Of a DNA stretch of 64,000 bases, positions 43,535-52,656 are shown piece after piece (position 1 is the stretch's first letter; each line of letters opens with the position of its first letter). Under the pieces are notes generated by a model that was not told the DNA's origin, did no database searches, and saw only the letters and a list, made by a program, of their open reading frames with translations. The position numbers and the translations under genes are program-made. Origin of the DNA: Sinomicrobium weinanense. Lineage in GTDB: Bacteria; Bacteroidota; Bacteroidia; Flavobacteriales; Flavobacteriaceae. The stretch covers positions 41,398-105,397 of the forward strand of contig NZ_JAHKRR010000010.1 of assembly GCF_018863395.1 (NCBI RefSeq), in the 5' to 3' direction.

Positions 43535-44698
43535 TTAATCCCGTTTCAAAAAATACTCAAAAAATAAATACGCCTGTTCGTTCGATCGTGCATTCGGCGA
43601 ATGGTCGGGGCGGTTGGTCATCGCCACCCGGTTGTCGTACCCCAACAGTTTGTTTACGGCTATCGTATGGTTGAGTGCCGTCCATCGTTCTACCGGATCG
43701 GAGGAGCCACCGGATACCAAAAACGGGCGCGGTGCCATCAGGGCATGTAGTTCGTGCAGATCGTACCCCTCCTGTACGAGCTCTGGATAAAGCCCCTTTG
43801 CATCTTCAATCATTCCTGTTTCCCGCCACGTATGCTCCCAGGGTGGCGGATAATAGCCGAGGTACCACGGTTCCCAATAATTCACTGCGGCTCCTTTGGT
43901 CTCGTCGAACACTATGCCGGGATCTGACCACACTCCACAGGCAAATCTATCGAACAGCGCAGAGGCAAACATCGCCCATTTGCCACCAAAGGAATGCCCC
44001 ATGATCCCGATCCGGGTAGAGTCCACAGCGGGATGTCCGGCCAGGGCATGCCATGCGTTGGCCGCAGCATACCCCAGCATCGACAAGGGTTGTACCTGCG
44101 CATCGGCCATTGACGGATAATAGAGTGAATACACCCCGTCCTTCGAAGCCTGTGCAGTGCCTATCGATAAGGTTACGAAACCGCGCTTCGCCAACTGGCG
44201 GGCAAAATCACGGTGTGGCTTTCCTTCACCAATAGCCGTCTCCGGCTCGTAGAAAACGGTGATCACCGCAGGCTTCCTGTCCGCTCCCGGCGGAACCAGT
44301 AAATAGCCCTGGTTTTCCTCTTCGGGGAGCCACCGAAAGCGCACGGTATATTGCATATATCCTTCTTTCCGGACAGAATCCGTAATGCGCAGTTCCCGGT
44401 CCCGGATCAGCTCCGGCCACTCCCCCATCAATTCGTGCCAGCGCTGTTTGATCTCGGACCGCCTTGCCTGCCAGTCGGCCGTATCCTTTACCGGGCGGCC
44501 ATCGTAGAATGTCAAGGGCGACCTGAAATCCCCGTATTGGTTTTCATAAGCCTTGGGCGGGGTAAAATACACGGCGATCTTGTCCCAAAGCGAATCATTT
44601 TTGACATCTGTAACCACCGTATCTGCTTTCTTTTTGGGTTGCGTACAGGCCATTGCCACGCTCCACAGGACTATCAGTATTATACTTGAATATTTCAT
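43535..44698 (-). CDS. alpha/beta hydrolase lipoprotein (esterase)
   Basis: A 387-residue exported hydrolase. The N-terminal lipoprotein signal (SIILIVLWSVAMACTQ) resembles the signal of the ConA-fold gene at 46467. The nucleophile is Ser in IGIMGHSFGGKWAMFAS, with FACGVWSDPGIVFDE and YWEPWYLGYYP downstream, a pattern like acetylxylan or glucuronoyl esterases (CE15-like). Asp in GSSDPVERW and His in RPDHSPNAR would complete the triad. It should remove ester groups from glycans or sugar acids. A 373-bp gap separates it from the upstream CE7 gene, so a second promoter is possible there. Confidence 0.82.
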   Translation of the reverse strand: MKYSSIILIVLWSVAMACTQPKKKADTVVTDVKNDSLWDKIAVYFTPPKAYENQYGDFRSPLTFYDGRPVKDTADWQARRSEIKQRWHELMGEWPELIRDRELRITDSVRKEGYMQYTVRFRWLPEEENQGYLLVPPGADRKPAVITVFYEPETAIGEGKPHRDFARQLAKRGFVTLSIGTAQASKDGVYSLYYPSMADAQVQPLSMLGYAAANAWHALAGHPAVDSTRIGIMGHSFGGKWAMFASALFDRFACGVWSDPGIVFDETKGAAVNYWEPWYLGYYPPPWEHTWRETGMIEDAKGLYPELVQEGYDLHELHALMAPRPFLVSGGSSDPVERWTALNHTIAVNKLLGYDNRVAMTNRPDHSPNARSNEQAYLFFEYFLKRD

Positions 44699-45071
44699 GT
44701 ATTTCTTTTATTGTTTTTTAATGGTCACATGGAACCTTTGATAATTAAAATAATCATTCCGGTTTCATTCCATACATTATTTTATGCCCATTTGGTGGTA
44801 ATGCCGAATAACAAGTAGTTTTTTATCATGTACGCCGTTAAATTACACGTTTTCTGTGGACAAAACCGGTTTGTCACCTTATTCAGGACCAGGTTTTATT
44901 CTTCCTGAGTTTGCCGAGGGGTTCAGGGCATCACTTTGTGGTTGCTTTGTTTTACCACAGAGGTTCACAAAACAGGCACAAAGTGATACAGAAATTTCTA
45001 TAACTTGAAACATTTTTATTCAGTATACCTAAGGAAACTGCCATCTGTCTCCCTTGCTTTAAAAACACCTC
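44699..45071. repeat. intergenic gap with inverted-repeat element
   Basis: ATCACTTTGTG (44930-44940) and CACAAAGTGAT (44977-44987) form a perfect 11-bp inverted repeat around GGTTGCTTTG. With TTCAGGGCATC before it, this resembles the element at 21972-22090. No gene was seen in the gap; it interrupts an otherwise tightly packed leftward series. Confidence 0.6.
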
Positions 45072-46451
45072 CTATTCATCATATTTGTATGCTCCCGTTA
45101 ACCAACTGTACGTTTTCTCCCGCTGTTCAGGATATATTTTATGTACACCAGGGGGAATGATCAACACTTTTTTAGCTGCCGGAACAGCATTATATGCAGA
45201 ATAAAAAGATGTCGGTGGCGTCGTCGGATCATTGAAACCCCAGGAGAAGAAGCCGGGAACCCGGATCTGTTTTGCAAAATTTACCACATCATAATACGAC
45301 AGGGTACGCAGCACTTCTTCTTTATTATCTTTATATAGCTCCGGCTTATTGAAAAAATGTGGCCAGCCACCGGCCCTCCCGTGCAGGTATCCGGTGAAAT
45401 CGCACATGGCGGGGCACAACGCCACAAACCGGTCAATACGGTGCTCCAACGATGTGGTAATGATGGAAAGCGCTCCTCCCTGGCTGGATCCCCAGGCCCC
45501 TAAATTCTCACCGTCGAATTGTGGCAGTGCATGGATCAGATCCACAGACCGCACACATCCCAAAATCACATTTTTATAATAAAAAGCATCCCTGTCGGAA
45601 ATCCCCTTGTACATATAATCCTTTAATTCATGATCTTTCAGGCTATCATAATAAGACCGGTCTTCAATTACAGGCCGGCCGTGTATATAGAGGTCTAAAG
45701 TAATGAAACCCTTTTCGGCAGTCTTCTGATCCCCACTCAGCGGTGCCCACCCTGCACCCGGGAACCGGATAATGGCAGGATATTTTCCATCACGCCTGGG
45801 CATGCTCAGCACACCGTAGAACGTCTGGGGCCCTTCATTGAAAAACCGGTATGCTACCTGATAAACATCTACGGATGCTGTTTGCCGTTCGGGTATCGGC
45901 GTGAGTTGATATGCCAGGGGAATGCTTCTGGATTTTTTTATAGCGGTTTTCCAGTACCGGTCAAAATCTGCCGGAACAATTGCAGTGGGCTCAATTTTTT
46001 CCGGTTCGAAAGCGGCGGTTGCCGTACCTTCGTATACCTGCCCGTCTACCTCCACGGTCACTTTGCACCTCAAAAATCCGGGAATACGCATTGTTCCACC
46101 CCTGATCTCAGCCCTGCCGTTTTTGCCCACTACAGTTCCCTGGCTTATGGCAGGCATTTTTTCAGGACCAATGGTATAGGCAAATGAAATGCTGTCGGTT
46201 GTTGATGGTGCACCGTCAACGGATAACACTGCATTAAAAACCACCTCTTCCCCAAGCGCGTAAACCCAATCCTCATTCCCCGCTGAAACAGCCAGCTCAA
46301 TATCCTTAAATTCATCCGATTGAGAATTTTCTACATCAATACCAGCCGTCGATTGTGCAAATGCTGCCTGTTGGTTTACCCAGAATACGATACAGAGCAC
46401 TGCAATCCGTGTAGATCGTTTAAATACGTTAAATAAATCTGTCTCAATCAT
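45072..46451 (-). CDS. acetylxylan esterase family protein (CE7-like)
   Basis: A 459-residue exported esterase. A signal peptide (RIAVLCIVFWVNQQAAFAQ) is followed by an N-terminal Ig-like domain (about 35-150) and a CE7 alpha/beta hydrolase domain. Within it are RFPGAGW, the RGISD-like stretch GISDRDAFYYKNVI, nucleophile Ser in GAWGSSQGGALS, Asp in GFNDPTTPP and His in PPGVHKIYPEQ. CE7 enzymes remove acetyl groups from xylo-oligosaccharides and cephalosporin-like compounds. It lies 15 bp after the ConA-fold gene and acts in the periplasm with it. Confidence 0.9.
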   Translation of the reverse strand: MIETDLFNVFKRSTRIAVLCIVFWVNQQAAFAQSTAGIDVENSQSDEFKDIELAVSAGNEDWVYALGEEVVFNAVLSVDGAPSTTDSISFAYTIGPEKMPAISQGTVVGKNGRAEIRGGTMRIPGFLRCKVTVEVDGQVYEGTATAAFEPEKIEPTAIVPADFDRYWKTAIKKSRSIPLAYQLTPIPERQTASVDVYQVAYRFFNEGPQTFYGVLSMPRRDGKYPAIIRFPGAGWAPLSGDQKTAEKGFITLDLYIHGRPVIEDRSYYDSLKDHELKDYMYKGISDRDAFYYKNVILGCVRSVDLIHALPQFDGENLGAWGSSQGGALSIITTSLEHRIDRFVALCPAMCDFTGYLHGRAGGWPHFFNKPELYKDNKEEVLRTLSYYDVVNFAKQIRVPGFFSWGFNDPTTPPTSFYSAYNAVPAAKKVLIIPPGVHKIYPEQREKTYSWLTGAYKYDE

Positions 46452-46466
46452 TCGTGAAAGAATTAA

Positions 46467-47192
46467 TTATTTTATCAGTTCGCCGATTTCGATATCGTAC
46501 CAAAATGCCAGCGTATTCCAGGTTCTGATCCCGAATTTCCCGCCAGGGAGCGGATGCTCGTTCGGAACCTCATGGTGTTTTACCCCGTTAATGTAGTATA
46601 TCAAACGTTCTTCGTTGACTGCGAACACGATCTCGTATTCGGTATTGGTCTTCGAGGCTACCTCCTGCACATCACTCAGCAAATTAAAACCGGGATCCCG
46701 GCGTACCCGCGTCCATTTATACACAAACGTGGCGATGTGATTGGGAAAATCGTGGTAGGGTTTATATGCACCCGTCCGTCCACTTTCCGGGCCGATGACC
46801 AATGGGGAACCGTCGTTTTCGCGACCATGCGTGATTATATTGAAATTGGTTTTGGTATCTGTCCGATCCAGACCGATCACCTTGAGCCGGACCAGGATAT
46901 TGGCGGGGTATTCCTCCACGTTCCAGATGGTGGCCCCCATATAATCATTGACATAAAGTTTATTGTCCAGCACCGAAATGTAACAACTATCGCCCTCCAG
47001 CACCCACCGGTCTTCCCAGCCTTCATCGAACGACTCCCGGAGCTTCCATTCTACCTGGTATGTATCGTCACCTACAATCACTGTATCTACTTCTCTTTCG
47101 GCCTGTGCACAGGCCGTTGCCATACTCCACAAGACGATCAGTATTACACTTAAATATTTTATAGACAAATTGTACTCGTTTATATTGTTCAT
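46467..47192 (-). CDS. secreted ConA-fold protein (DUF6250/DUF1961-like)
   Basis: A 241-residue exported protein with signal SVILIVLWSMATACAQ (a Cys suggests a lipoprotein). The beta-rich mature part includes DDTYQVEWKLRESFDEGW, YISVLDNKLYVNDYMGATIW, NILVRLKVIGLDRTDTKTNFNI and EERLIYYINGVKHHEV with GKFGIRTWNTLAFWYDIEIG, a concanavalin-like jelly roll as in polysaccharide-lyase-type DUF1961/DUF6250 proteins. No catalytic residue is certain. It follows SusD by 75 bp. The first 100 coding bases closely resemble the start of the esterase gene at 44698, so the signal segment was duplicated. Confidence 0.75.
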   Translation of the reverse strand: MNNINEYNLSIKYLSVILIVLWSMATACAQAEREVDTVIVGDDTYQVEWKLRESFDEGWEDRWVLEGDSCYISVLDNKLYVNDYMGATIWNVEEYPANILVRLKVIGLDRTDTKTNFNIITHGRENDGSPLVIGPESGRTGAYKPYHDFPNHIATFVYKWTRVRRDPGFNLLSDVQEVASKTNTEYEIVFAVNEERLIYYINGVKHHEVPNEHPLPGGKFGIRTWNTLAFWYDIEIGELIK

Positions 47193-47267
47193 ACGTTTGG
47201 TTGAGCGGTACAGAAAAATATGTCCATAAAAAAATCACTCATGATCCACTTATGTGATTATTAATCA

Positions 47268-48986
47268 TCACCAACCCGGGTTTTGGGTCAGGTTATCGTT
47301 GAGTGTAATCTCACTTTCGGGAATTGAATTCAGGTAATCCCGGTCCAGTTTAAAACCATAGCCTTCGGGAATTGCATTCCGGAAAGGATCGAGGAAACCA
47401 TTTTCATCAACCGGAAATGGGTTTTCTGCGATCTGGGAAGCCTTGAATCCTTTTGGGCGAGTGCCGACAATCAGCTCGTCTGCCGCTGCCCAACGGGCAA
47501 TATCATCCCACCGAAAGCCTTCCGCAGCCAGTTCTACCCTGCGTTCGCGCCGTATCTCATTGATAACGGGCGGCAAATCGGGGAAATCCCAGTTGGGGTC
47601 CGTAGCAATATCACTCAACACGAGGTTGGGCATCCCTACACGGTCGCGCAGCAGTTTGATGGATTTGTCGATATCGGCCTGGCTAAGAGTCCCCAGTTCG
47701 GCCCTGGCCTCTGCAAAGTTGAGCAGGGCTTCGGCATACCGGTAAATCAGGCCCGGTGACTCTTCGTACTGCTGCACATGGTATGTTGTATTCGGGTTGT
47801 ACCCTTTCTGGATGATGTAGCCACCGGGCGCGTTGTAATCGGCGGTCGAATTGAGCTTGTTGTAAGCGTCGCTCCAATATTCTATATCGCCATCGGGGAG
47901 GATCTGCCATACCTGATCTGGCGTGGCAATGGTCTGGTAGAACCGCGGATCGCGGTTTTCGGCTTCCGACGCCAGCGTGTTATACCCACCAAACAGTGTA
48001 TTGCCACTGATGGGACGGCCATCAGTACACAGGTATGTATCGGCCAGTTGCTTGGTAATGGTCTTGTTGGTCGGGGTTTTCATCCGGAAGAAACGGTCGT
48101 TCGTGAAATCCCCGTCGCCCTGGGTGACGCTTTGGTCGAAATTCTGCCAAAACATCACTTCGCTATTGGTCGAGTAGTCCAACAGGGAAAACAGGTCTTT
48201 ATAGTCCGAGCCGGGGTTGCCCGTACTGTATATGCTGTACACACCTCCGTCGATGAGTTCTTCGGCAGCCTCGGCTGCTTTGGTAAAATACTTATCCGGG
48301 TCGGCATCGTCCACACCAAAGGGTGTACCGTCATGGTATTTTTCCCACGAGCCTTCGTACAGCGCTACCCGGCTTTGGATGAGCAATGCCATCCAGCGGT
48401 TTATCCGTCCGGCTCCCGAGGTTTTGTCGGCAGTGAGGTATATGGCAGCGGAATCCAGTTGCTGAATGATAAAATCGGCCACCTTATTACGCGGATCCCT
48501 CGGGTTGTATAACTCTGGCGAATCGGTGTTCAACTCCTTTGTGATGATCTGTATGTCCCCGTAGCTCTGCATCAGATTGAAATAAATCAACCCCCGGAAG
48601 AAATACGCTTCTCCCAGGTATTGCTGGTATTCCTCCAGTTCGTGGTTTGCTTCTACCCTACGGTAATTATCGAAGAAGAAATTGATCCGGCGCACATCGC
48701 CGAACCCGATAGTTCCCGTAGTGGAAACCACCCGTGTACCCTGCAACCGTATATCGGGCGTACCAGCCACCTCGTTATCGCTGTTGAAGTCGCTCCCGTG
48801 GTTGGCATACTTGGGGAAATTCTTCCTGTTATAGAAGGTGTTAAGGTAGGCGCGCATTTGCCCTGGTGTTTCGAAGAAAACATCCGATGTGGTCGCATCC
48901 AATGGTTCCCGGTCGAGGAAATCATTTTGGCAAGCGCTGTTCATCAGCACTGTAAATATGGTGGTAATGATGAAATACTTTTTCAT
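47268..48986 (-). CDS. SusD/RagB family nutrient-binding lipoprotein
   Basis: A 572-residue surface lipoprotein (MKKYFIITTIFTVLMNSAC, Cys19). SusD features are FFETPGQMRAYLNTFYNRKNFP, the TPR helix YLGEAYFFRGLIYFNLMQSYGDIQIIT, AEALLNFAEARAELG and the closing ESEITLNDNLTQNPGW. It forms the capture half of the uptake complex with the SusC protein, whose stop lies 18 bp upstream. Ligand unknown; the neighbouring esterases suggest an acylated glycoside or oligosaccharide. Confidence 0.94.
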   Translation of the reverse strand: MKKYFIITTIFTVLMNSACQNDFLDREPLDATTSDVFFETPGQMRAYLNTFYNRKNFPKYANHGSDFNSDNEVAGTPDIRLQGTRVVSTTGTIGFGDVRRINFFFDNYRRVEANHELEEYQQYLGEAYFFRGLIYFNLMQSYGDIQIITKELNTDSPELYNPRDPRNKVADFIIQQLDSAAIYLTADKTSGAGRINRWMALLIQSRVALYEGSWEKYHDGTPFGVDDADPDKYFTKAAEAAEELIDGGVYSIYSTGNPGSDYKDLFSLLDYSTNSEVMFWQNFDQSVTQGDGDFTNDRFFRMKTPTNKTITKQLADTYLCTDGRPISGNTLFGGYNTLASEAENRDPRFYQTIATPDQVWQILPDGDIEYWSDAYNKLNSTADYNAPGGYIIQKGYNPNTTYHVQQYEESPGLIYRYAEALLNFAEARAELGTLSQADIDKSIKLLRDRVGMPNLVLSDIATDPNWDFPDLPPVINEIRRERRVELAAEGFRWDDIARWAAADELIVGTRPKGFKASQIAENPFPVDENGFLDPFRNAIPEGYGFKLDRDYLNSIPESEITLNDNLTQNPGW

Positions 48987-49004
48987 GACATTGCTGTATT
49001 AAAG

Positions 49005-52000
49005 TTAAAAAGTAATATTCAATCCGAGCGAGAACGACCTGGTATTCGGATAAATGATACCGGTTGTCTGGTAGCCCCCGAAACTTTTATCCGAAGCGAT
49101 CATTGTTTCCGGGTCGAAAACCTTCGGTACACTAGAAATCAACAACAGATTTTCTCCGGAGACATACACCCTCACGCTGCTGATATTGAACCGGTTGGTA
49201 AAATCGCCCGGCAACGTATACCCGAGCTGTATATTCCGAAGCCGCAAATAAGCTGCATTGACCAGGTACCGGCTTTGGACCTGCCGGTTCTTTTCCGTTT
49301 CCGTAGTAAAGTAGGGCTTGGGGAGGTAAGCGTCGGTATTGGGGCCGAGGAGATTGGTCTCATCGGCCGGCCGCCAATAGTCAAGATTATGTGAGTCCCT
49401 GAAAATTGCGGAACCCGCCCATGCCCGGGTCATCCCCCAGAAGACCGGCGAATTGAGCTGCGGATAATAGTCCTGCTTCCCTACGCCCTGCCAGAACATC
49501 GAAAAATCGAACTGCTTCCAGTTTACGCCCCCCGTGATACCGATATTGTACCGCGGCTGGTTATTTCCGATGACCGTGAGGTCTCCGTGGTCATCCAGGG
49601 TCCGCTGGCCGTCGTTAATAACACCATCGCCATTCAGGTCCTTGTATTTCATATCGCCAGGGCCCCATTGGTCGTGGTATTTGGACTGGTCTGCCATCGC
49701 TTCTCCTTCAGCCTGGATCAGTCCGTCGCTCTTGAAGCCCCAGATCTCTCCAACCTGTTTACCGGTATACCAGGTGTCGATCACTCCTTTATCGTTACGG
49801 TATTTGAGAATTTTCGAACGGTTGTCACCAAGGCTCACACTGGCGTTATATCCGAACTGGGGAGAAGGTCTGTCTTTCCAGGACAACACGATCTCATACC
49901 CCCTGGTAGATAACTCCGCATTGTTGGTGCGCGGCGCGGCAGTGCCCAACTGGTACGGCAGGGAAAGTGCCGGCCCTACCATATCGGAAGTTACCCGGTT
50001 GTACCAATCGAATGTCAGGTTTAACCGGTTATCCAGGAATGCCGCATCGACCCCTATATTGAACGAGGTAATGGTTTCCCAGGTCAGATCATCACTGATG
50101 AGTGCAGGCACATCGGCGTAGGCCGGTCGTTCACCATCAATGATCCATCTCAACTGGCTACCGGTGGGTATTGTGGCCAGATAGCGGTAATTCCTCACAT
50201 TCTGCGTACCTGAAGTCGTTACATTCTGGTTTCCCAGGGCACCATATGAAACCCTGATCTTCAGGTTATTCACATAATCCCGAATCGGTTCCCAGAAACT
50301 TTCCTTGGAGATTGCGTATCCTAAGGAACCCGAAGGGAAAAAGCCCCAACGATTCCCCGATGCAAACCGGGAAGAGCCGTTGTACCGCGCACTGAACTCA
50401 AGGAGGTATTTTTCATCGAAATTATAATTGATCCGCCCAAAGACCCCCTGGGTAGCCCAATGATAGATCAGATCGTCCAGATTCCGCTCCCCCAATGAGG
50501 TGCTGATGGAAGGTACATCCACATTGATCAGGTTGCTCCCCGATCCTGTCAGCCCCGTATAATAGCGGTATTCCTGTTCATACCCTACCATTGCTTTGAG
50601 ATAATGCCGGTTAAAGGTATTTTCGTATGAAGTAATGCCATTGATCATCTTATAGATATTCTGGGAGAAGGCCGACTCATAACCGGAGATGGCCTTGCCG
50701 ATGTTACCGAATTCGCCCGTACCCAGCTCTACCGGTACGGGTCGCGGGTTGGATGTACTCCGGTGTCCCTGGTTGTTGTAATTGAAAGTAAACGAGGTTT
50801 TCCACCCTTTGACGGGTTCCAGTTCCCCGCCCAATGTGATGAAAAAGTCATTGGTATAGCCTTTATCCCGTCCGGCGCCCTGTAAATTCCGTACCAGGGG
50901 GCTTTGCACGGTTCCATTGATGTTATAGAACGGCATCATCGGAGCAAAGGTGAGCATTCCGTTGAAGAAGTGCTCCCGGCCCACGGTAGTAAAGCCAATG
51001 GGGTAGTCGGTTTTTTTAGAGGCATACTTTACACTGGAATTGAATTTCAGCCAGGAAGTGATCTCGGCATTGTAATTGCCCATAAAATTATAGCGTTTAT
51101 AGCTGTCATTCCCCCAGCTATACAGGCCATTTTCTTCTACATACCCCCCGGAAATGTAAAATTGGTTCCGCTCGTTACCACCCGACACATTGATGTTGTG
51201 TTTTTGGTTGAAGGCGGTATTTCCCATCAAAACATGTGGCCAGTCGTTGTTGGCATTACCGTTTCTGCGGCCGCCCCAGATGTTATCGATAGGATTTTCC
51301 GGATCGTATTCGTACGGGAAAGTGCCATCCTGGTACCCCCGGATACGTTCCATTTGTTCATCGCTGTACACCGCATTCATCCCGGCATTGGCGGCCGCCT
51401 GGTTGTATGCCGTAGCCCAGGTATACGAATCTACAAAGCTGGGCAAACGGACAGGGCTACTGAACGATAGGTTATTGGTATACTGGACACTGACCCCGCC
51501 GGTCTTCTTTCCTTTCTTAGTGGTGATGAGGATTACCCCGAAAGGTGCCCGTGACCCATAGACCGCGGATGCCGAAGCGTCTTTCAATATAGAGACGCTT
51601 TCTATGGATTCCGGATCGACATTATTGATATTCATCTCCACGCCATCTACCAGTATCAGCGGTGAGGCATTACCTTCCAGGGATCCCATACCCCGGATGT
51701 TCCAATTGCTGGCGGTACCCGGCTCACCACCCCGCATGTTCATGGAGATGTTGAGGTTGGGCGATGCCCCCTTGACCAGGTCGGCTACATTATTTGCCGC
51801 ACGGTCCTTGAGGCGGTCGCCCGAAATGACATCGACAGAACCGGTCAGGTTTTCCTTCTTTTGCGTGCCGTAGCCGACTACCACCACTTCATCCAAGCCT
51901 TCTGCATCTTCAGCCAGGGTAACGTTGATCGTGTTCCTGCCGTTTACTGCTACTTCCTGGGATTTAAACCCTATGTAGCTAAATACCAAAACAGCATCTT

Positions 52001-52199
52001 CCTCAACATCCTCCAGGGTAAAATTCCCGTCGAGATCTGACTGGGTGCCGTTCGTAGTACCCTTTACTACAATGTTGGCACCAGGCAAAGAGCCGCTTGC
52101 ATCCGATACCTTTCCGGAAACCGTTACCTGAGCCTGTGCCGCCCAGGCACAAAACAGGGCGATAAATGGAACGATCTGTTTTAGTGAAGTTGTTTTCAT
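49005..52199 (-). CDS. SusC/RagA family TonB-linked outer membrane protein
   Basis: A 1064-residue outer membrane transporter that opens the leftward cluster. The signal peptide is KQIVPFIALFCAWAAQAQ, followed by a carboxypeptidase-regulatory-like domain (VTVSGKVSDASGSLPGANIVVKG), plug motif DEVVVVGYGTQKKENLTGSV, NWNIRGMGSLEGNASPLILVDGVE, and a barrel that ends in FSLGLNITF. There is no N-terminal STN domain. Its start lies 80 bp after a perfect palindrome (52279-52292) that is the probable LacI operator, so it should be the repressed first gene. Confidence 0.95.
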   Translation of the reverse strand: MKTTSLKQIVPFIALFCAWAAQAQVTVSGKVSDASGSLPGANIVVKGTTNGTQSDLDGNFTLEDVEEDAVLVFSYIGFKSQEVAVNGRNTINVTLAEDAEGLDEVVVVGYGTQKKENLTGSVDVISGDRLKDRAANNVADLVKGASPNLNISMNMRGGEPGTASNWNIRGMGSLEGNASPLILVDGVEMNINNVDPESIESVSILKDASASAVYGSRAPFGVILITTKKGKKTGGVSVQYTNNLSFSSPVRLPSFVDSYTWATAYNQAAANAGMNAVYSDEQMERIRGYQDGTFPYEYDPENPIDNIWGGRRNGNANNDWPHVLMGNTAFNQKHNINVSGGNERNQFYISGGYVEENGLYSWGNDSYKRYNFMGNYNAEITSWLKFNSSVKYASKKTDYPIGFTTVGREHFFNGMLTFAPMMPFYNINGTVQSPLVRNLQGAGRDKGYTNDFFITLGGELEPVKGWKTSFTFNYNNQGHRSTSNPRPVPVELGTGEFGNIGKAISGYESAFSQNIYKMINGITSYENTFNRHYLKAMVGYEQEYRYYTGLTGSGSNLINVDVPSISTSLGERNLDDLIYHWATQGVFGRINYNFDEKYLLEFSARYNGSSRFASGNRWGFFPSGSLGYAISKESFWEPIRDYVNNLKIRVSYGALGNQNVTTSGTQNVRNYRYLATIPTGSQLRWIIDGERPAYADVPALISDDLTWETITSFNIGVDAAFLDNRLNLTFDWYNRVTSDMVGPALSLPYQLGTAAPRTNNAELSTRGYEIVLSWKDRPSPQFGYNASVSLGDNRSKILKYRNDKGVIDTWYTGKQVGEIWGFKSDGLIQAEGEAMADQSKYHDQWGPGDMKYKDLNGDGVINDGQRTLDDHGDLTVIGNNQPRYNIGITGGVNWKQFDFSMFWQGVGKQDYYPQLNSPVFWGMTRAWAGSAIFRDSHNLDYWRPADETNLLGPNTDAYLPKPYFTTETEKNRQVQSRYLVNAAYLRLRNIQLGYTLPGDFTNRFNISSVRVYVSGENLLLISSVPKVFDPETMIASDKSFGGYQTTGIIYPNTRSFSLGLNITF

Positions 52200-52278
52200 G
52201 TTACTTTGAATTGGTTAATTTGTGTTAAAATTAGCAACGGTAAACGGACAAATTCAAACAATAAGACGTAAAAATTAA

Positions 52279-52292
52279 CGGGAACGTTCCCG
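52279..52292. promoter_or_regulatory. probable LacI-family operator upstream of susC
   Basis: CGGGAACGTTCCCG is a perfect 14-bp palindrome with the central AACGTT typical of LacI-family sites. It lies 80 bp before the susC ATG. A near-consensus box TATTGTTTG on the minus strand (52255-52263) would place the palindrome at about the -33 region, as expected for repression. The LacI gene at 32428 bounds the other end of the cluster. Confidence 0.6.
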
Positions 52293-52349
52293 AAATATAT
52301 TTACTAATGTTAAAAAAATATGAGTTTGATTTGTTTGTATGAACCTGGG

Positions 52350-52615
52350 TAACATATGCTATTTAACCCACGCCAATAGCCCGTATTTGGTATGTAGAAC
52401 ACGGCGGAATTATCCGGGGAAAACAGTGCTGATTGAAGGAAAGGGCGGTGTTGCTTTGCCTGGTATTCAAATTGCCAAAATGCACGGAGCCGAAGTCACC
52501 GGTTCAGAAAATGCCTATAAACTTAAACAAGTAAAAAATAAGAGCCGATCACGTTCTTGGCCGGAATAAAGAAGATCCGATAGAAGCCGTATATCGAAGA
52601 GAAGTCTTTGTATAA
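52350..52615 (+). pseudogene. decayed alcohol dehydrogenase/quinone oxidoreductase fragment
   Basis: Pieces of one zinc-type or quinone oxidoreductase are readable in different frames: ARIWYVEHGGIIRG in one frame, GKTVLIEGKGGVALPGIQIAK then MHGAEVTGSENAYKLKQVKN in the next, then ADHVLGRNKEDPIEAVYRREVFV ending at TAA 52613. These match the nucleotide-binding segment TVLVxGTGGVxxxxxQxAKxxGAxV and GADHV of the MDR superfamily. The N- and C-terminal domains are absent and at least two frameshifts separate the pieces. Confidence 0.7.
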
Positions 52616-52656
52616 GTGTCTGTAGGGAAAATAGTGCAATAATGTAGTTTAAAGGA

